Of a DNA stretch of 64,000 nt, positions 22,804-33,516 are shown in pieces. A model generated the notes under the pieces. That model worked only from the letters and a program-made list of their open reading frames with translations. It did not search any database and was not told the origin of the DNA. Both the position numbers and the translations under genes were made by a program. Position 1 is the first letter of the stretch, and each line of letters begins with the position of its first letter. This DNA comes from Anagrus nilaparvatae. Lineage: Eukaryota > Arthropoda > Insecta > Hymenoptera > Mymaridae. The stretch is from NCBI GenBank assembly GCA_022575985.1, contig JAKSXM010000272.1, positions 3,782,001 to 3,846,000 of the forward strand. Reading direction: 5' to 3'.

Positions 22804-22806
<3 letters not shown>
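22167..22806 (-). pseudogene. N-terminal pol segment of element A, before RT
   Basis: The 155-residue ORF (MSKNNAKIYNINLRQKP onward) is rich in Asn, Glu and Lys and ends KVLDLAEVDHLKNTPEYETM, leading into RT after one stop. No aspartic protease DTG motif is seen in this ORF or just upstream, so the protease may be lost or too diverged. The plus-strand relic at 1966-2569 is a homologue. Confidence 0.5.
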
Positions 22807-22840
<34 letters not shown>

Positions 22841-23142
22841 GGAAATATGTGAATCTTGCATCAGCCATGGAGTGTTTGCGGGCCTTAAAGACCCGCAAAT
22901 TTCCATGACCGCCCAGTTGTACAAAGTGTACAACTGGGAGACTACCGGCGAACGCGGTCGCCAGCTACGCCCCAGATTCTTACTGGATAAACACACTTGA
23001 AACCCCCCGCGCTTGTTTGTCCCAACCCGGAACTTCCTTTTCAGGTATAACTTCAGTTTGGGACGCGCAGCCTAGGCAGCTGGCCGCTGCCTTCCCCCCT
23101 GCCTAGGGGCAGGAGAGCTCTCTACGATAGAAAGCCCTCCTC
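22807..23142 (-). mobile_element. Poly-A-tailed GC-rich insertion (SINE or non-LTR 3' end)
   Basis: On the minus strand a GC-rich stretch of about 300 bases ends in a run of about 30 A (poly-T on plus at 22807-22838). It lies between the gag stop of A (near 23162) and pol, so it is a retroposed insertion. Internal hairpins include GCGGGCCTT...AAGACCCGC and AGTTGTACA...TGTACAACT. No polymerase III box is evident, so it may be the 3' end of a non-LTR element and not a SINE. ORFs across it are spurious. Confidence 0.65.
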
Positions 23143-25329
23143 CTTAAAATGTTGTGTATTTTTATTGGGTTAGATTGAAATTGATGGGCAATGCATGCTG
23201 TTGTTGTCCTTGGGTTGAAAATTGTTGTGGGATTTGTACATAACCAGACCCCTGTAACCCTATAAGGGTATGTAAACGGTTTCCCTGAATTTGCGAAAGT
23301 TGAAATTGGGCACAGTTATTTACGCTGTGATAAGGGTTGACGCAAAATGTGCAGCCTCTTTGATAATTTTGATTATTATTTCTTGGTCTATACCCGTTAT
23401 TTCTATTTTGATAGTTATTTTGGTTATTATAATTATGTGCGGTTTTGGTTATAGTTTTGGTTATTATTATTTATATTATTATTATTGTTGTTATTGTTAT
23501 AACGTCTATTTTGGGTATATCTTGAATTATTATTTTGATTATTAGACTGAAAATTTCTATGATTATTTTGAATTGAATTATTTTTAGAATTTCCTTTATT
23601 ACACTCGCTAGTATTATGTGTATGACTATTGGGGTGATTTTGGCAAAATTTTTGACTTTTTTCTGAGTTTACTTGTTTTTGGCTATTTTTATCTTGAAAA
23701 AATAGGACTGTTTTTTCTATTGTTGAACATAGAGTTTCTACTAATTGCTGTAAATTATTAACTTTTTCTTGAACTTTTTTTGGGCAATTTTCTATTTTAT
23801 GGTCAGTAGATGAACATTTTTCGCATTTTTCTAGATTAATGGTATTGATTATTTCTGTTTTAGTGTCATTTTTACGTATTGGTTGTACTTCATGTCTCAT
23901 TCCTTTATATTTTTCCAAATAATCTTCAATTATAGTTGCTTTTTTAGCAATTTCGCCAACTGTAAGTAATTCAGTGTCTAAACCTAATCGACATTCTACT
24001 TCTGGTAATAGACCTCTTTTAAATCTATTTCTTGCTATTTGGGTAATTTGGGTATTAAATTTATTTATTAAGGCACGCTTTCAGAAAATTTTCGATTTTT
24101 TTTTTATTCTTTTATTTTATTTAAAAACTATTTAAGAATATATAAAAAAAATTTTAAATTAAAATTCTAACGCGTTTAGGATATATTAAAGTTTTTGTAA
24201 AGGTATTCATATACGTAAGTATACTAAAAAAAAACTTTAAACGCGTTTTTCTCGAAAAAACTTTTTTGAATCGGCTTGCACTCTCTTTCAAAAAGTATAC
24301 ATCCGATTTAACTAATTTTTTTTTTATTTTTTTAAATAATTAAATACGCAGGGTTTAAACCGACAAAATCAACAACAAAAAATTTTTTTTGGTCTTTTAT
24401 TTAGCTTATGAGGTCCAATTTCGTGCCAAAAAAACGGTTTTTTTTTCATTTCACTGGCATTTTTTTTTTTCAAAAAAATTTTTTTTTTGTCGGTTTAAAC
24501 CCTTGGCAAACCAATTCTAAAAACAACCTTTTTTGGTTTTTTTGTCTTAGGCAACCTAGAGTTGAGATATCGTGCAAGCCGCAAAAAACTACCTCAACTT
24601 TGGCGCGCTATATATCCAGACTGATAAAAGCAAAAAAAAAATAATAATAAAATATGTTAGTTTAACTCTTGTATAATCGTGTAAAATAATTTTTTTTTTG
24701 ATATTTAATAAAGTAAAAAAAATACACGCATTTTAAAAAGCCACCTTTTTTTTTCCTAAAACTGAAAGCGTGCCTTAAAACAGCTGCATTTTCGATGTTA
24801 CCTATGCTGGTCTGGTAGGTTTTCTTCGTTTTATTAACTATTTCTACTAATCTTAGTTGGTAACTCAATATTCTTTCGCCTTTAATTTGATAAATATCCC
24901 CTATTTTATGTGATAAATCAAGATAGTCTACTTTTTTACTGAATAATCTTTCGAAGTGATGTGTAAATTCAGAAAGGGACTCAAAATTTATATCTAAAAT
25001 TGAATCATAAGCATTTCCGGTAATTTTATAATGTAATAATCTTAGAAGCAATGGCCATGATTCTCGTGGGGTTGTATTTTTGGCTCTTTGAATAAAGCCA
25101 AGTGAATACGTCGGGAGTCTGCCCATCGAAATTTTGAATACTGTCTAATGCTATTTTTAATTCAAAGTTTGTGTTGGTTGTGCCATATTTGTATTTGGTT
25201 TATTAAAGTTGTTAATATTGTATTCTATTAAACTGTTTAAATTGGCTAGATTTTGTTCTGCTAGGTTGTCAAGATCTTGTCTTACTTGTATCTCTCTGGT
25301 ACTTAATAGTTCACTTTCGAAAGTGGGTT
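23143..25329 (-). pseudogene. gag of element A, main part
   Basis: Reading from 25329 downward: a capsid region (FTWLYS-type then RESWPLLLRLLHYKITGNAY, EFTHHFERLFSKKVDYLDL) to about 24775, then a TTAA MITE, then ARNRFKRGLLPEVECRLGL, a CCHC-like CEKCSSTDHKIENC, a second CTFCVNPYHSVNNC and an extremely Asn-rich C-terminus with NNNN repeats. Gag stops near 23162. A frameshift exists near 25160. The N-terminal 135 residues are displaced to 35441-35845 by the insertion of element B. Confidence 0.75.
24072..24774. mobile_element. TTAA MITE in gag of element A
   Basis: TTAA at 24068-24071 and 24775-24778 flanks inverted ends GGCACGCTTTCAG / CTGAAAGCGTGCC. Internal inverted repeats include GGGTTTAAACCGAC (about 24352) and its complement (about 24488). 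No transposase. The GG end differs from the CCC ends of piggyBac elements, so a Kolobok-type or other TTAA system is possible. It lies inside the gag of A, so it post-dates A. Confidence 0.8.
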
Positions 25330-26049
25330 GTTACGGATTCGAGTTATATAAATAATTATCCAGTTGAGTCTAATGGCCTTATGTTTTAATTGATGCTGTT
25401 GGTTCTACTGGTTCCCTAAGGATATGTTATATCGGAAAAGGTTATCCAAGTAAATGACTGAACACGTAGATGTTTATAATATTTCTTGTTTATTAAGATT
25501 TTACTGTTCTCTGAACTTTGTAACCAAAAATATATATCTACTGGACTATTTATGTTGACTGAGTAAGGACTAGTAAATGATGTGTACATATAGACGTCTG
25601 AGTTCCTGACTGCCCGCTCTTAGCGTTTGTAACGACATATATACTCGTTGTGGGTGGTAACCCCCCCTGGGAGGAAGTAACTATCTTTGTTTACCCCTCG
25701 ACTCCCTGTAGACCATTTTACATTAGTCCTGTAGACCATCGGGGTATGGGTCTGTATTGATTTTAGTTTACCCTCTAAACTTATCTGAACGATTAACCCT
25801 ACTTAGGTTTGCTTTTCCCTTATAGTGAAAGGCTGGAGGGAGCTTCCCCTTTATTCAGTCGAAAAAGGGTGGCCGTAAACTATAAAAGAGGGTGCTTATC
25901 TCTTTTTGAATATTATTAATCAATAGTCAAGATATTCCTGTAGGCCTTTGCAATAAAATTTTATGGGTTATTCTGAAGAGGTGGAGGGTGGAATTTATTT
26001 TATATATTAGGGTGGTGTCTATATTAGGGTGTTTAGTAAATCCCTAACA
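25330..26049 (-). mobile_element. 3' LTR of element B (LTR1)
   Basis: On the minus strand it begins TGTTAGGGATTTACTAAACA and ends ATCCGTAACA. It is about 720 bases long and matches LTR2 (34720-35440) with about 14 differences by eye. GGGT immediately follows on the gag side (25326-25329) and matches GGGT beside LTR2 at 35441-35444, giving a 4-base target duplication for the whole element B. A TATAAAAGAG promoter motif lies near 25880 on plus sense. Confidence 0.85.
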
Positions 26050-26147
26050 AGCGTTAATTCGGTCTTATGCGATTTTTGACCATAATTTAGTTTTTATTTA
26101 AGTAATATAAATTTAAGCTTTAAGTAAATTTAAGCTTTCAATATTAT

Positions 26148-27197
26148 TTATTTCTCGGTCAAATCCATTACTACATTATCCTCTGATAGAAACTCATGAG
26201 CTCTCCTTAATTCGTCCATGTGTACGGGTTTAATCTTTTTTCCATTTTGAATTAAAACTATGTGGCTATTAGGATATACTTTTAGCACCTCCAGCGGTCC
26301 AATGTAAGAATCCCGCTCATGCTTATTGACCTTTTTCCTGTTCACTCTATATACCATCTGTCCCTCGTGAAAACGGATAGCATTCACTTTTCTGTCGTAG
26401 TAGCTTTTGCTTTTAAATTTACTTTGAATTGAGTTCATACCAGCTATTGTTTAAGCCTCAACTAAATTTTCTGCTAAATCTGCAAAATATTCGCTAAATG
26501 TTAACAGTTTATCTCTAGGTGGAAACATCGAAGGTGTTCGTGCTTTGTAACCTCGAACTAAAAGAAAAGGAGAAAATCCCGTTGAAGAATGCTTAGTTGT
26601 ATTGTGGGCATGGCTTGCTAGTTTTAGATAATCACTCCAATTTCTTTTATTTCCCACATATTGCCGTATATAATGAACTAACGGACCGTGACAACGTTCA
26701 ATAGCTCCTGAACATTGTGGATGAAATGCACTCGTTCTGTATTGTTTTATTTGGAACATTTCTGCAAACCCTTTCATTATTTTTGACTGGAATTGTTAAC
26801 CTAAATCTGTCAGAAAGGCTTTAGGGGGACCAAATTCTGCAATTACATGGTTTACTAAAGCTTTAGTGACCTCATTAGCCGTTGTATTTTCTAGCGGTAT
26901 AGTTATTAACCATTTAGTCAACAGACACAATACTGTTAGAACCCAACGGAATCCTGTAGACGTCAATAACGGACCGTGAAGATCTATACTTAGTTTCTCC
27001 ATTGCTCTGCATTGGGTATCTGTTATAATTAATGGCATGTGAACCTCAGGTTTTGGGGTTTTGGTTCGTTGGCACCCTTCACAGCATTTCAGAAAATGTT
27101 TTATTTCTAACCTCATATTCTTCCAATAAAATTCATCTGTTAATCTGTGATAAGTTTTTGTAGATCCATAATGTCCACTTACAGTATTTTCATGGAA
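26148..27197 (-). pseudogene. Integrase of element B
   Basis: Three ORFs in one continuous frame (27116-26796, 26777-26451, 26438-26148), separated by single stops. Before them HENTVSGHYGSTKTYH and CCEGCQRTK give the HHCC zinc finger. The DDE core is complete: KLSIDLHGPL, KAFLTDLG and GAIERCHGPLV. The C-terminal SH3-like region has YIGPLEVLKVYPNSH and KKIKPVHMDELRRAHE. It would insert the cDNA into the genome. Stops at 26796 and 26451 inactivate it, but the catalytic residues survive, so decay is recent. Confidence 0.85.
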
Positions 27198-27656
27198 TTA
27201 TTTGATTAACCTATATCTGTCATGTGCTGGTGGCACAGGAGTATTATCATGATAAAAAATAGCTTTGATTCTTTTACCCTCAAAAGTTTTGTTTAAAGAT
27301 TCAATAAATTTCATAACTTGCATTTGTGTCATCATTTCTAAGTTTTTTATTATTGCTACTTCATTTATTTTAAATTTATCGACTAGTTTTTCCAAAGTTT
27401 TGAGACATTTGTCTATATCTGCCTTAAGATTATTCGCGTCTAGGTATGGTTTTATTGTAAGAGCAAATAGTTTTTTGTTTTTGTGGGGTACTACAATTAC
27501 TTCTCCTACTTTTACTTTTTTAGTCTTTAAATATTGTAAGTTAACAATTTTTCTTTCTATTAGAGTCATTAATACTTCACTGGAATGTAAATCTGCTGCT
27601 ATACAAAATATTAAATTGTTGCAACTTAAAAATGGGTGACCATTTGAAATTTTCAT
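27198..27656 (-). pseudogene. Macro-like domain of element B pol (TARG1-type pattern)
   Basis: 152 residues in the same frame as the OTU domain before it (one TGA at 27660-27662) and the integrase after it (one stop at 27198). Order of elements: NLIFCIAADLHSSEVLMTLI, KTKKVKVGEVIVVPHKNKK, LFALTIKP, a helix (LKADIDKCLKTLEKLVDKF), INEVAIIKNLEMM, a helix (VMKFIESLNKTF), then RIKAIFYHD. This follows the alternating beta/alpha order of macro domains such as TARG1, which hydrolyse or bind ADP-ribose. The glycine loop and the GCGLD-type catalytic segment of active enzymes are not conserved, so binding or structural use is more likely than catalysis. Assignment is inference from pattern. Confidence 0.45.
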
Positions 27657-27659
27657 ACA

Positions 27660-29693
27660 TCACATAGGGCTAATCTCATTTTTTTTAGAATATGGAGGCT
27701 TAGGCTCCTGTCTTTGTTTTTGTGAGACATTTTTGGACTCTTTCATATTTTTATCGTTTGTATCAATTTCTTCTATACTCATTTGTTCAATTTCGTCTTC
27801 AGTACTAGATTCTGTATCATTTTTTATAATATCATTTGCTCTAATCAACGGGGTGTAATGACTTGATTTTAAATGTAAATGTAAGAAATCATCATTTTTA
27901 TTCACTATATAATGAGCATATGTAATTTTTCTTTTGCCATTTTTATCTTTTTTATTATCATAAACATGTACGCAAATATTCTTCTTAAATTCTCTTGAAA
28001 ATATATATAAGGTATCCCCGTCTCCCCAAGCATGGTCCGTGTTTAAAATTGCATATGCCTTCCTTGGGTTTTCACAAATTTTTAGAGCCGGACTTTGCTT
28101 TAAAGAATTTCTTAACTCTTTGATATCCATTTTAATTCCTGACAAGATCAGTAAACTGTCAAATAAACAGTCAACTGTATTGTCAATATTTTTATATCTT
28201 AGAAAATTTCTATTTTCTGCGCATTTATTTGATTCTATGTGCCATGGAAAATCGATATTTTCATCTTCATTTGAATCAATGTTTTCTATTTCTATATTAT
28301 TAATATTATTATTCTTTATAGTATTTATTACTCTACTGTTTTTATTTTTTGTAACCTTCTTATTTGATTCATGACTTTTCATTTCTATATTTATGATTTT
28401 ATTGTTCTTTTCTCTATTACCTTTTATTTTCACATCGAACGTACCTTCGTAATGTAAATTATTTTCATCGGGAAAAAGTAATTTAAAATACGGTTCATTA
28501 TCATCTTCTATTTCATAATTAGCATTATCTATCTTTTTACGCTTAAATTCCTCAATTTCTCCGTTACTTACTTTTCTTTTTTTACCTTTTTTGTTGTCAT
28601 TATTTGTGGGTAGTTCTTTAATTTTATTTTGTTTCTGTGTATTAATCTTAGTATTTTTATTTCTTGCCTTTAAACTTGTTTTTGTCGTTGATGAATTTAC
28701 TATATCTTTATAATTTTCTGGAATTCGTTCTAATATTATTTTGGGGATTTTTAGATTTTCAGTATTAATTTCATTTGATTTATTATTTTTAATTGGTAAG
28801 TTTTTAAACTCCGTAATCTTTTTATTTTTATTAATTATCTTTTCAATAGGTAGGCGTTCTAAAATTACTTTAGGATTCATCATATTCTTATATTTATTTT
28901 TTATTTCAAGTTTTTTATTAATTTCTTTATTTTCATTATTTCTTTCTGTCTTATTACTGTTCTCTAAATCTTCTTTAACTGAATCTCTTTTTCTTAAGAC
29001 TCTCTTGTTAGTCACTATCTGGTTGTCTATCTTATTTTTCTTTGGTGGGACATACTCATCGTCTGAGCTGTCAGTTTTTCTTAATACCACTTTAGCATTT
29101 ATTTTCTTTCTTGATGCTCGAATTCTTCTTATATGAAAATCTGTAGACTCTGATGATGATGTTTCACCTGAATCTTTTTGTTCTGCTTTTTGCAACAACA
29201 CTAGTCTAGGCATTTCGGGGTCTTCTTGATCTTCCTTTAAAGGAATGTTTCTTGATAGTGCATCTGCAACTATATTCTTTTTGCCTGGTTTATAGACTAT
29301 ATCGCAATCATAACCTGTTAAATTAGATGCTAAATTACACGCTGAAAGGTATGTGTGCCTTTGTTTCTTTAAATGGGTCAGAGGTAAATGGTCCGTATAA
29401 ACCGTAAAATGTTTACCATATACATAAGGTCGAAACTGGACCACGCCAAAAATTATCCCTGTCAATTCCCGCAGATATGTTGAAAATTTTAATTCAGATT
29501 TTTTTAGTAGTCGTGATGCGTAGGCAATGACATATGGTTTCTTATTTTCATCCAACTGTTCCAAAATAGCCGAGACTGCAAAATCTGAGCTGTCCGTTGT
29601 AATTATGAACGGTTTCTCGTAATCTGGAGCCCTTAATACCGGTTCAGAGCATAGTTTTTCTTTAAGCTTCTTGTTGCTTTTCTCCCCAAACAA
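27660..29693 (-). CDS. RNase H - basic linker - OTU-like cysteine protease domain (element B pol)
   Basis: An intact 677-residue ORF. Residues 1-148 are RNase H: ITTDSSDFAVSAIL (Asp 34), YTDHLPLTHL, ending IVADALSRN. Residues 150-480 are a charged linker with four short repeats of the form K-V-(V/I)-L-(R/E) near 201, 231, 275 and 318 (for example PKVILERLP, PKIILERIP), rich in Lys, Asn and Glu. Residues about 500-617 have the OTU pattern: NTVDCLFDSLLIL with Cys 509, HAWGDGDTLYIFSREF, ICVHVYD and SSHYTPL with His 612. OTU enzymes cleave ubiquitin chains. The macro-like domain and integrase follow in frame. The ORF starts in a short overlap with the preceding RT frame. Confidence 0.7.
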   Translation of the reverse strand: MFGEKSNKKLKEKLCSEPVLRAPDYEKPFIITTDSSDFAVSAILEQLDENKKPYVIAYASRLLKKSELKFSTYLRELTGIIFGVVQFRPYVYGKHFTVYTDHLPLTHLKKQRHTYLSACNLASNLTGYDCDIVYKPGKKNIVADALSRNIPLKEDQEDPEMPRLVLLQKAEQKDSGETSSSESTDFHIRRIRASRKKINAKVVLRKTDSSDDEYVPPKKNKIDNQIVTNKRVLRKRDSVKEDLENSNKTERNNENKEINKKLEIKNKYKNMMNPKVILERLPIEKIINKNKKITEFKNLPIKNNKSNEINTENLKIPKIILERIPENYKDIVNSSTTKTSLKARNKNTKINTQKQNKIKELPTNNDNKKGKKRKVSNGEIEEFKRKKIDNANYEIEDDNEPYFKLLFPDENNLHYEGTFDVKIKGNREKNNKIINIEMKSHESNKKVTKNKNSRVINTIKNNNINNIEIENIDSNEDENIDFPWHIESNKCAENRNFLRYKNIDNTVDCLFDSLLILSGIKMDIKELRNSLKQSPALKICENPRKAYAILNTDHAWGDGDTLYIFSREFKKNICVHVYDNKKDKNGKRKITYAHYIVNKNDDFLHLHLKSSHYTPLIRANDIIKNDTESSTEDEIEQMSIEEIDTNDKNMKESKNVSQKQRQEPKPPYSKKNEISPM

Positions 29694-30557
29694 TTTGCTG
29701 TCCTTTTTTTAATAAATCTGATAGTGGTTTAGCTATCGCAGAGAAATTATATATGAAACGACGATAATAACTGGCGAGCCCTATAAATTGCCTTAATTTT
29801 TTTAATGTATCTGGTATTGGATAATTTTTTATAGATATAATTTTATCTGGATTGGGTTTTATTTGACCTCCCCCGACTAAGTGACCTAACACTAATGCTT
29901 CTTTTCTCAAGAATAAACATTTCTTTGGATCAAGCAATAAATTTGCTTTTTTTGATCTGTCAAATACCCTTCTACATGTCGCTAAGTGTTCTTCAAGATT
30001 TTTAGAGTATCATCTAGGTATACCCAAACATCATGTCCTATTAAACTTCCTAACGCTAAATCCATCAATCTAGACCATGTGTGTGATGAGTTAAAATGGC
30101 CCATAGGCATCCGTTTAAAGCAATAAACAGACGTAGGGCCCATAAATGCTGTATAGGGCCTGCTAGACTCCTCAATGGGCACTTGATAATAAGCAAGACA
30201 CATATCCAAAGTAGTGCAATAAAAAGCGTCAGAAACCGCATCTAATATTTCGTGAGGCTGTGTTAATGGGTAGGCATCATGTAGAGTTATTTTATTCAAA
30301 TTTCTAAAATCTGAAACAATTCTCCAGCGTTTTTCTCCATGTTTGGTCGCTTTTCGTGGAATCGCCCATATATGTGAGCTCTAAGGACTCTCTGTTTTTT
30401 CAATAATTCCTAATTCTAAGTATTTTTGAATATTTTTTTCAAGGGCTTCTTTCGCGGCGTAAGAATGACGAAATTGTTTAGATTTGAACGGTACGTCTGA
30501 TGAAAGTCTGATTTTATGCTCGATTAAATTCGTACAAGTGAATGGTCGTCCTTCAAT
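29662..30557 (-). pseudogene. Reverse transcriptase of element B
   Basis: ORFs 30299-29982 and 29937-29662 carry RT: ITLHDAYPLTQPHEILDAV, CTTLDMCLAYYQVPI (first Asp), VYCFKRMPMGHFNSSHTWSR and VWVYLDDTLKIL (YxDD at about 30018-30030), then CLFLRKEALVLGHLVGGGQI and FIGLASYYRRF. There is a frameshift near 29980 and another at 29680 into the RNase H frame. Upstream (30300-30557) the frame reads KQFRHSYAAKEALEKNIQKY with one stop. Catalytic residues are kept. Confidence 0.8.
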
Positions 30558-31748
30558 TTAAAATAATTCTGCATATTCGTCTACTAAGCTTTGTATTTGT
30601 TGTAACTCTTCTTCATTTAAATCTTTTTTGTACAACATATCATAAACGGTTTTTACTAATTTTTCTCTCTCTTCTGCATCTATATTATTCTTATCGATTT
30701 CTATCGCACCTTCCTTTTTAAAATTTTCCTCGAATGGTTCTAATTCAATTGAGGGGGCATCAATTTTTATTACATCATCCGAAGTATTAATACACATGAT
30801 TAAAGCTCTACCTGCTTCATTTTTAACAATAGCTTCATTTAATAATATATTTGGGTGGATATTTTGTAACGATATTAACCCTTCTTCCATTTCAGGATTT
30901 TTCACAAGTGCATCAATTATTTGTTTTGAATGAGGTTGAATTAAAAACTTCTCCCTTTCAGTAAAAGGTTTTGTATATGGTCCTAGCCGTACTTGCATTT
31001 TTGCTATATCAATTTGTCCGTTATATTTTTCTAATATATCTAATCCAATAAGACCTGCAGTTTCCATGTAAAATTCATCGTCTACTACATGTAAATTACA
31101 GGGTAAGTTTTCTAAAGGTACAATAACCTCTCCTTTAGTATAATCGTAATTATTCGTAATTCCCGAAATTCTCAAGAATGAATTTTTATTAATTATAGCA
31201 TTGTTATTAAGGGCTGTTTTCTTAATTAAAATTACTTGTGAACCAGTGTCAACAAAAAAATTTGCTTTGCCTGAGGCTAAACTTGAGCTTTTTAGCGTAA
31301 TAATAGGGGGAATCGTTTTGATGCTTGCGAGTAATACCTTTTTTGTTTCGATATCCGTATTTTTGTTTCGATTAGGGTCTATGACCTATGGGGGTTCTTT
31401 CGCCTCCCCTATTCTTTTGTTAGGAAGCTGAGCTTTATTGATTTCGTTTTTCCCTTTTTTTATTTTGAGGGGTTCATTTATTTTTGCTCTTTCATTTATT
31501 ATAGGTTCAGAAATATTGATTAAATTTTTAACTTCTCCTTTATCAGCTGATTTAGTTATTTTTTTAGTTTTGTTTTGAATATTTTTATTCTCATTTATTT
31601 CTTTGTTTTCTAACTTAGTATTTGGCTTAGCCTGTTTTATTTTAATATTTTTCATTGCTGTTAATTTATTTGTTATATTGTACGGTTTTACAACATTAAT
31701 CGGTTGAGTTATATTATTAGGCTCAACTCCACTCGAAGTTATGCACAT
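30558..31748 (-). pseudogene. Aspartic protease and pre-RT region of element B
   Basis: 31748-31386 is a Lys/Asn/Ile-rich linker. After one stop the same frame gives ANFFVDTGSQVILI (DTG active site, about 31270-31235) and the ORF 31175-30558 with RISGITNNYDYTKGEVIVPL, LIGLDILEKYNGQIDI (the hydrophobic-G-hydrophobic-D pattern near the protease C-terminus), and a connector ending QSLVDEYAELF before RT. The protease would cleave the polyprotein. Only the stops at 31386 and 30558 interrupt this stretch. Confidence 0.75.
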
Positions 31749-31893
31749 TCTTAGTTTAAATTGTTCTCTTTTTGTAAATTTCGGTTTCTTTCCGTACGTG
31801 TTCCAATTGGAATTCTTGGTTCATTTATGTTTTGAATGAAATTACGATTTTCATTGGAAAAATTATTATATCTATTAATATGGTTATTTCTAT

Positions 31894-33516
31894 TTAAATT
31901 CGGCGGTAATATATATAATTATAATTATAATTTCCACTTTTCATTGATCTAAACATATTTGGACGACTATTATAATTTCTGTTAAAATTATTTCGATTAT
32001 AATTTTGATATCCTATATTATTCTCATTAAATCTTGGTCTATAATTTCGATTATCGTATTGTCGAAATAAATCTCTGTTGGGGTTATATCTTCTGAATTG
32101 GTTAAATCCAATAGAATCATTGTAAAAATTTCTATTATTAAATCTAGAATCGCTATTTTCTATTAAATTAGGATTTCTTTTAAAAAAAATATTTTCGTTA
32201 TTTTGGTTATCGAAATTTCCTCTTCTCATTTGAAAATTATTTTCATTAAATCTTTCTCTATTATTTTCAATTTTTCTTTCTTTAAAATCATCATTGTTTT
32301 TCATCATTGATTGCATAAATTTAATAATTCTTGGTATACTTGGGCATGCTTTAGGTTTGTGTAATACTGACTTGCAGAAGATACAGATAACTTTTGTAGC
32401 TGCAGCCGTTCTGACGATATATTCTTTTAATTCATTATCCGAATCAGAGTCGTCATTATAACTTCTTCGTTTAGTAATAATTGATTTCTTAGGCTTTTCT
32501 TGTTCACAATCTTTTTTAAATCTAACCGTTCCTTCTCGTTCCTCCAATTTTATTGCTATATTTAAAGCTTCAGCTAGCGTCTTCGGGTTTTTGGCTGATA
32601 CTCGATATTCTGGTGGGTCTCTCAACCCAAATATAAAGCATTCAAGCGCTTCTTGTTTTATTCTTTTTTTATTTTTTATTTTTTCTTGTTGATCTTAATC
32701 ATCCGCTGCCTCATAAATTGTAATTAGTTTTTGTTCTAATGTTTGGATTCGTAACGCGTAGTCCTCGACAGGTCCATTCTTATATTGGTGGATGTTTCTT
32801 AATTTCAAGCGAACTGTTTCTCTGTCCTGTGTTGCTCCGAATTGTAACTTCAATGCGTGGATACAATCGCCAACTGAATTGTAATTGTGGAACGAACCTT
32901 TAAAAACTTGACTTGCACGTCCTTTCAGTTTTCTAGATAATATTTGGAGTATATGGAGTTCGCAACTTGGACCATAATTCTCGACGAGGTTTTCCAATGA
33001 TTTACAAAAACTATATAATGTTTCGCTTTTTCCGTTATAATCTGATATTAAATTTAGTGCATCTTTAAATGGAAGTATATTTTGCCTTAATGGTGGGATT
33101 GGTCTATACTGTCGTCTCTGCTCAGGATTTTCAGTCCCGTTTAATCCACCATTTACATGACTTGCAACAAATTCTTCCCAATTTTTCTTTAATGTCAAAA
33201 ATTTATCTTTTTCTTTTTCTTTATATTCAGCTAAGTCTCTTAATAATTTCTCTCTTTCATTAGTCCAGTCACTTTCATGAGAGTCTACATTTAATATTTT
33301 ACTTTTTGTACCCCGATTTTCATTAAAACGAGAAATTAATTTTTCAAATTCTTCGTCCGGAAGTATGAGCTTTTTTTGTTTATCTTTGCTCGCGTTTTGA
33401 GCTTCCAGACTATAAGCATTTAGGAAATTTAAATCGTTCGATTGAGGTGATTCCTCTTCTGTATAGTGCCCCTCCTTTTCTCTCCAAGTTTCGTTATGAA
33501 TTACAGGATTAACCAT
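31894..33516 (-). pseudogene. gag of element B
   Basis: Two ORFs in one frame separated by a stop at 32695. The ORF 33516-32695 starts MVNPVIHNETWREKEG, has a coiled region, then the capsid: ILPFKDALNLISDYNGKSET, ILSRKLKGRASQVFKGSF, NIHQYKNGPVEDYALRIQTL. The ORF 32625-31894 has LAEALNIAIKLEEREGTVRF and a degenerate zinc knuckle CIFCKSVLHKPKAC, then an Arg/Asn/Tyr-rich C-terminus (FNENN, RNYRP) that looks like an RNA-binding tail. The pol frame differs, so frameshifting between gag and pol is possible. Confidence 0.8.

Noticed and set aside
22778..23000. ORFs on both strands across the poly-T/poly-A tract
   Set aside because: They consist of a homopolymer plus the GC-rich retroposed segment; no protein family recognised.
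23291..23545. Plus-strand Tyr/Ile-rich hydrophobic ORF
   Set aside because: It is the antisense of the Asn-rich repeat in the gag of element A.
27265..29136. Plus-strand Phe/Leu/Ser-rich ORFs resembling membrane proteins
   Set aside because: They are antisense shadows of the Lys/Asn-rich element B polyprotein.
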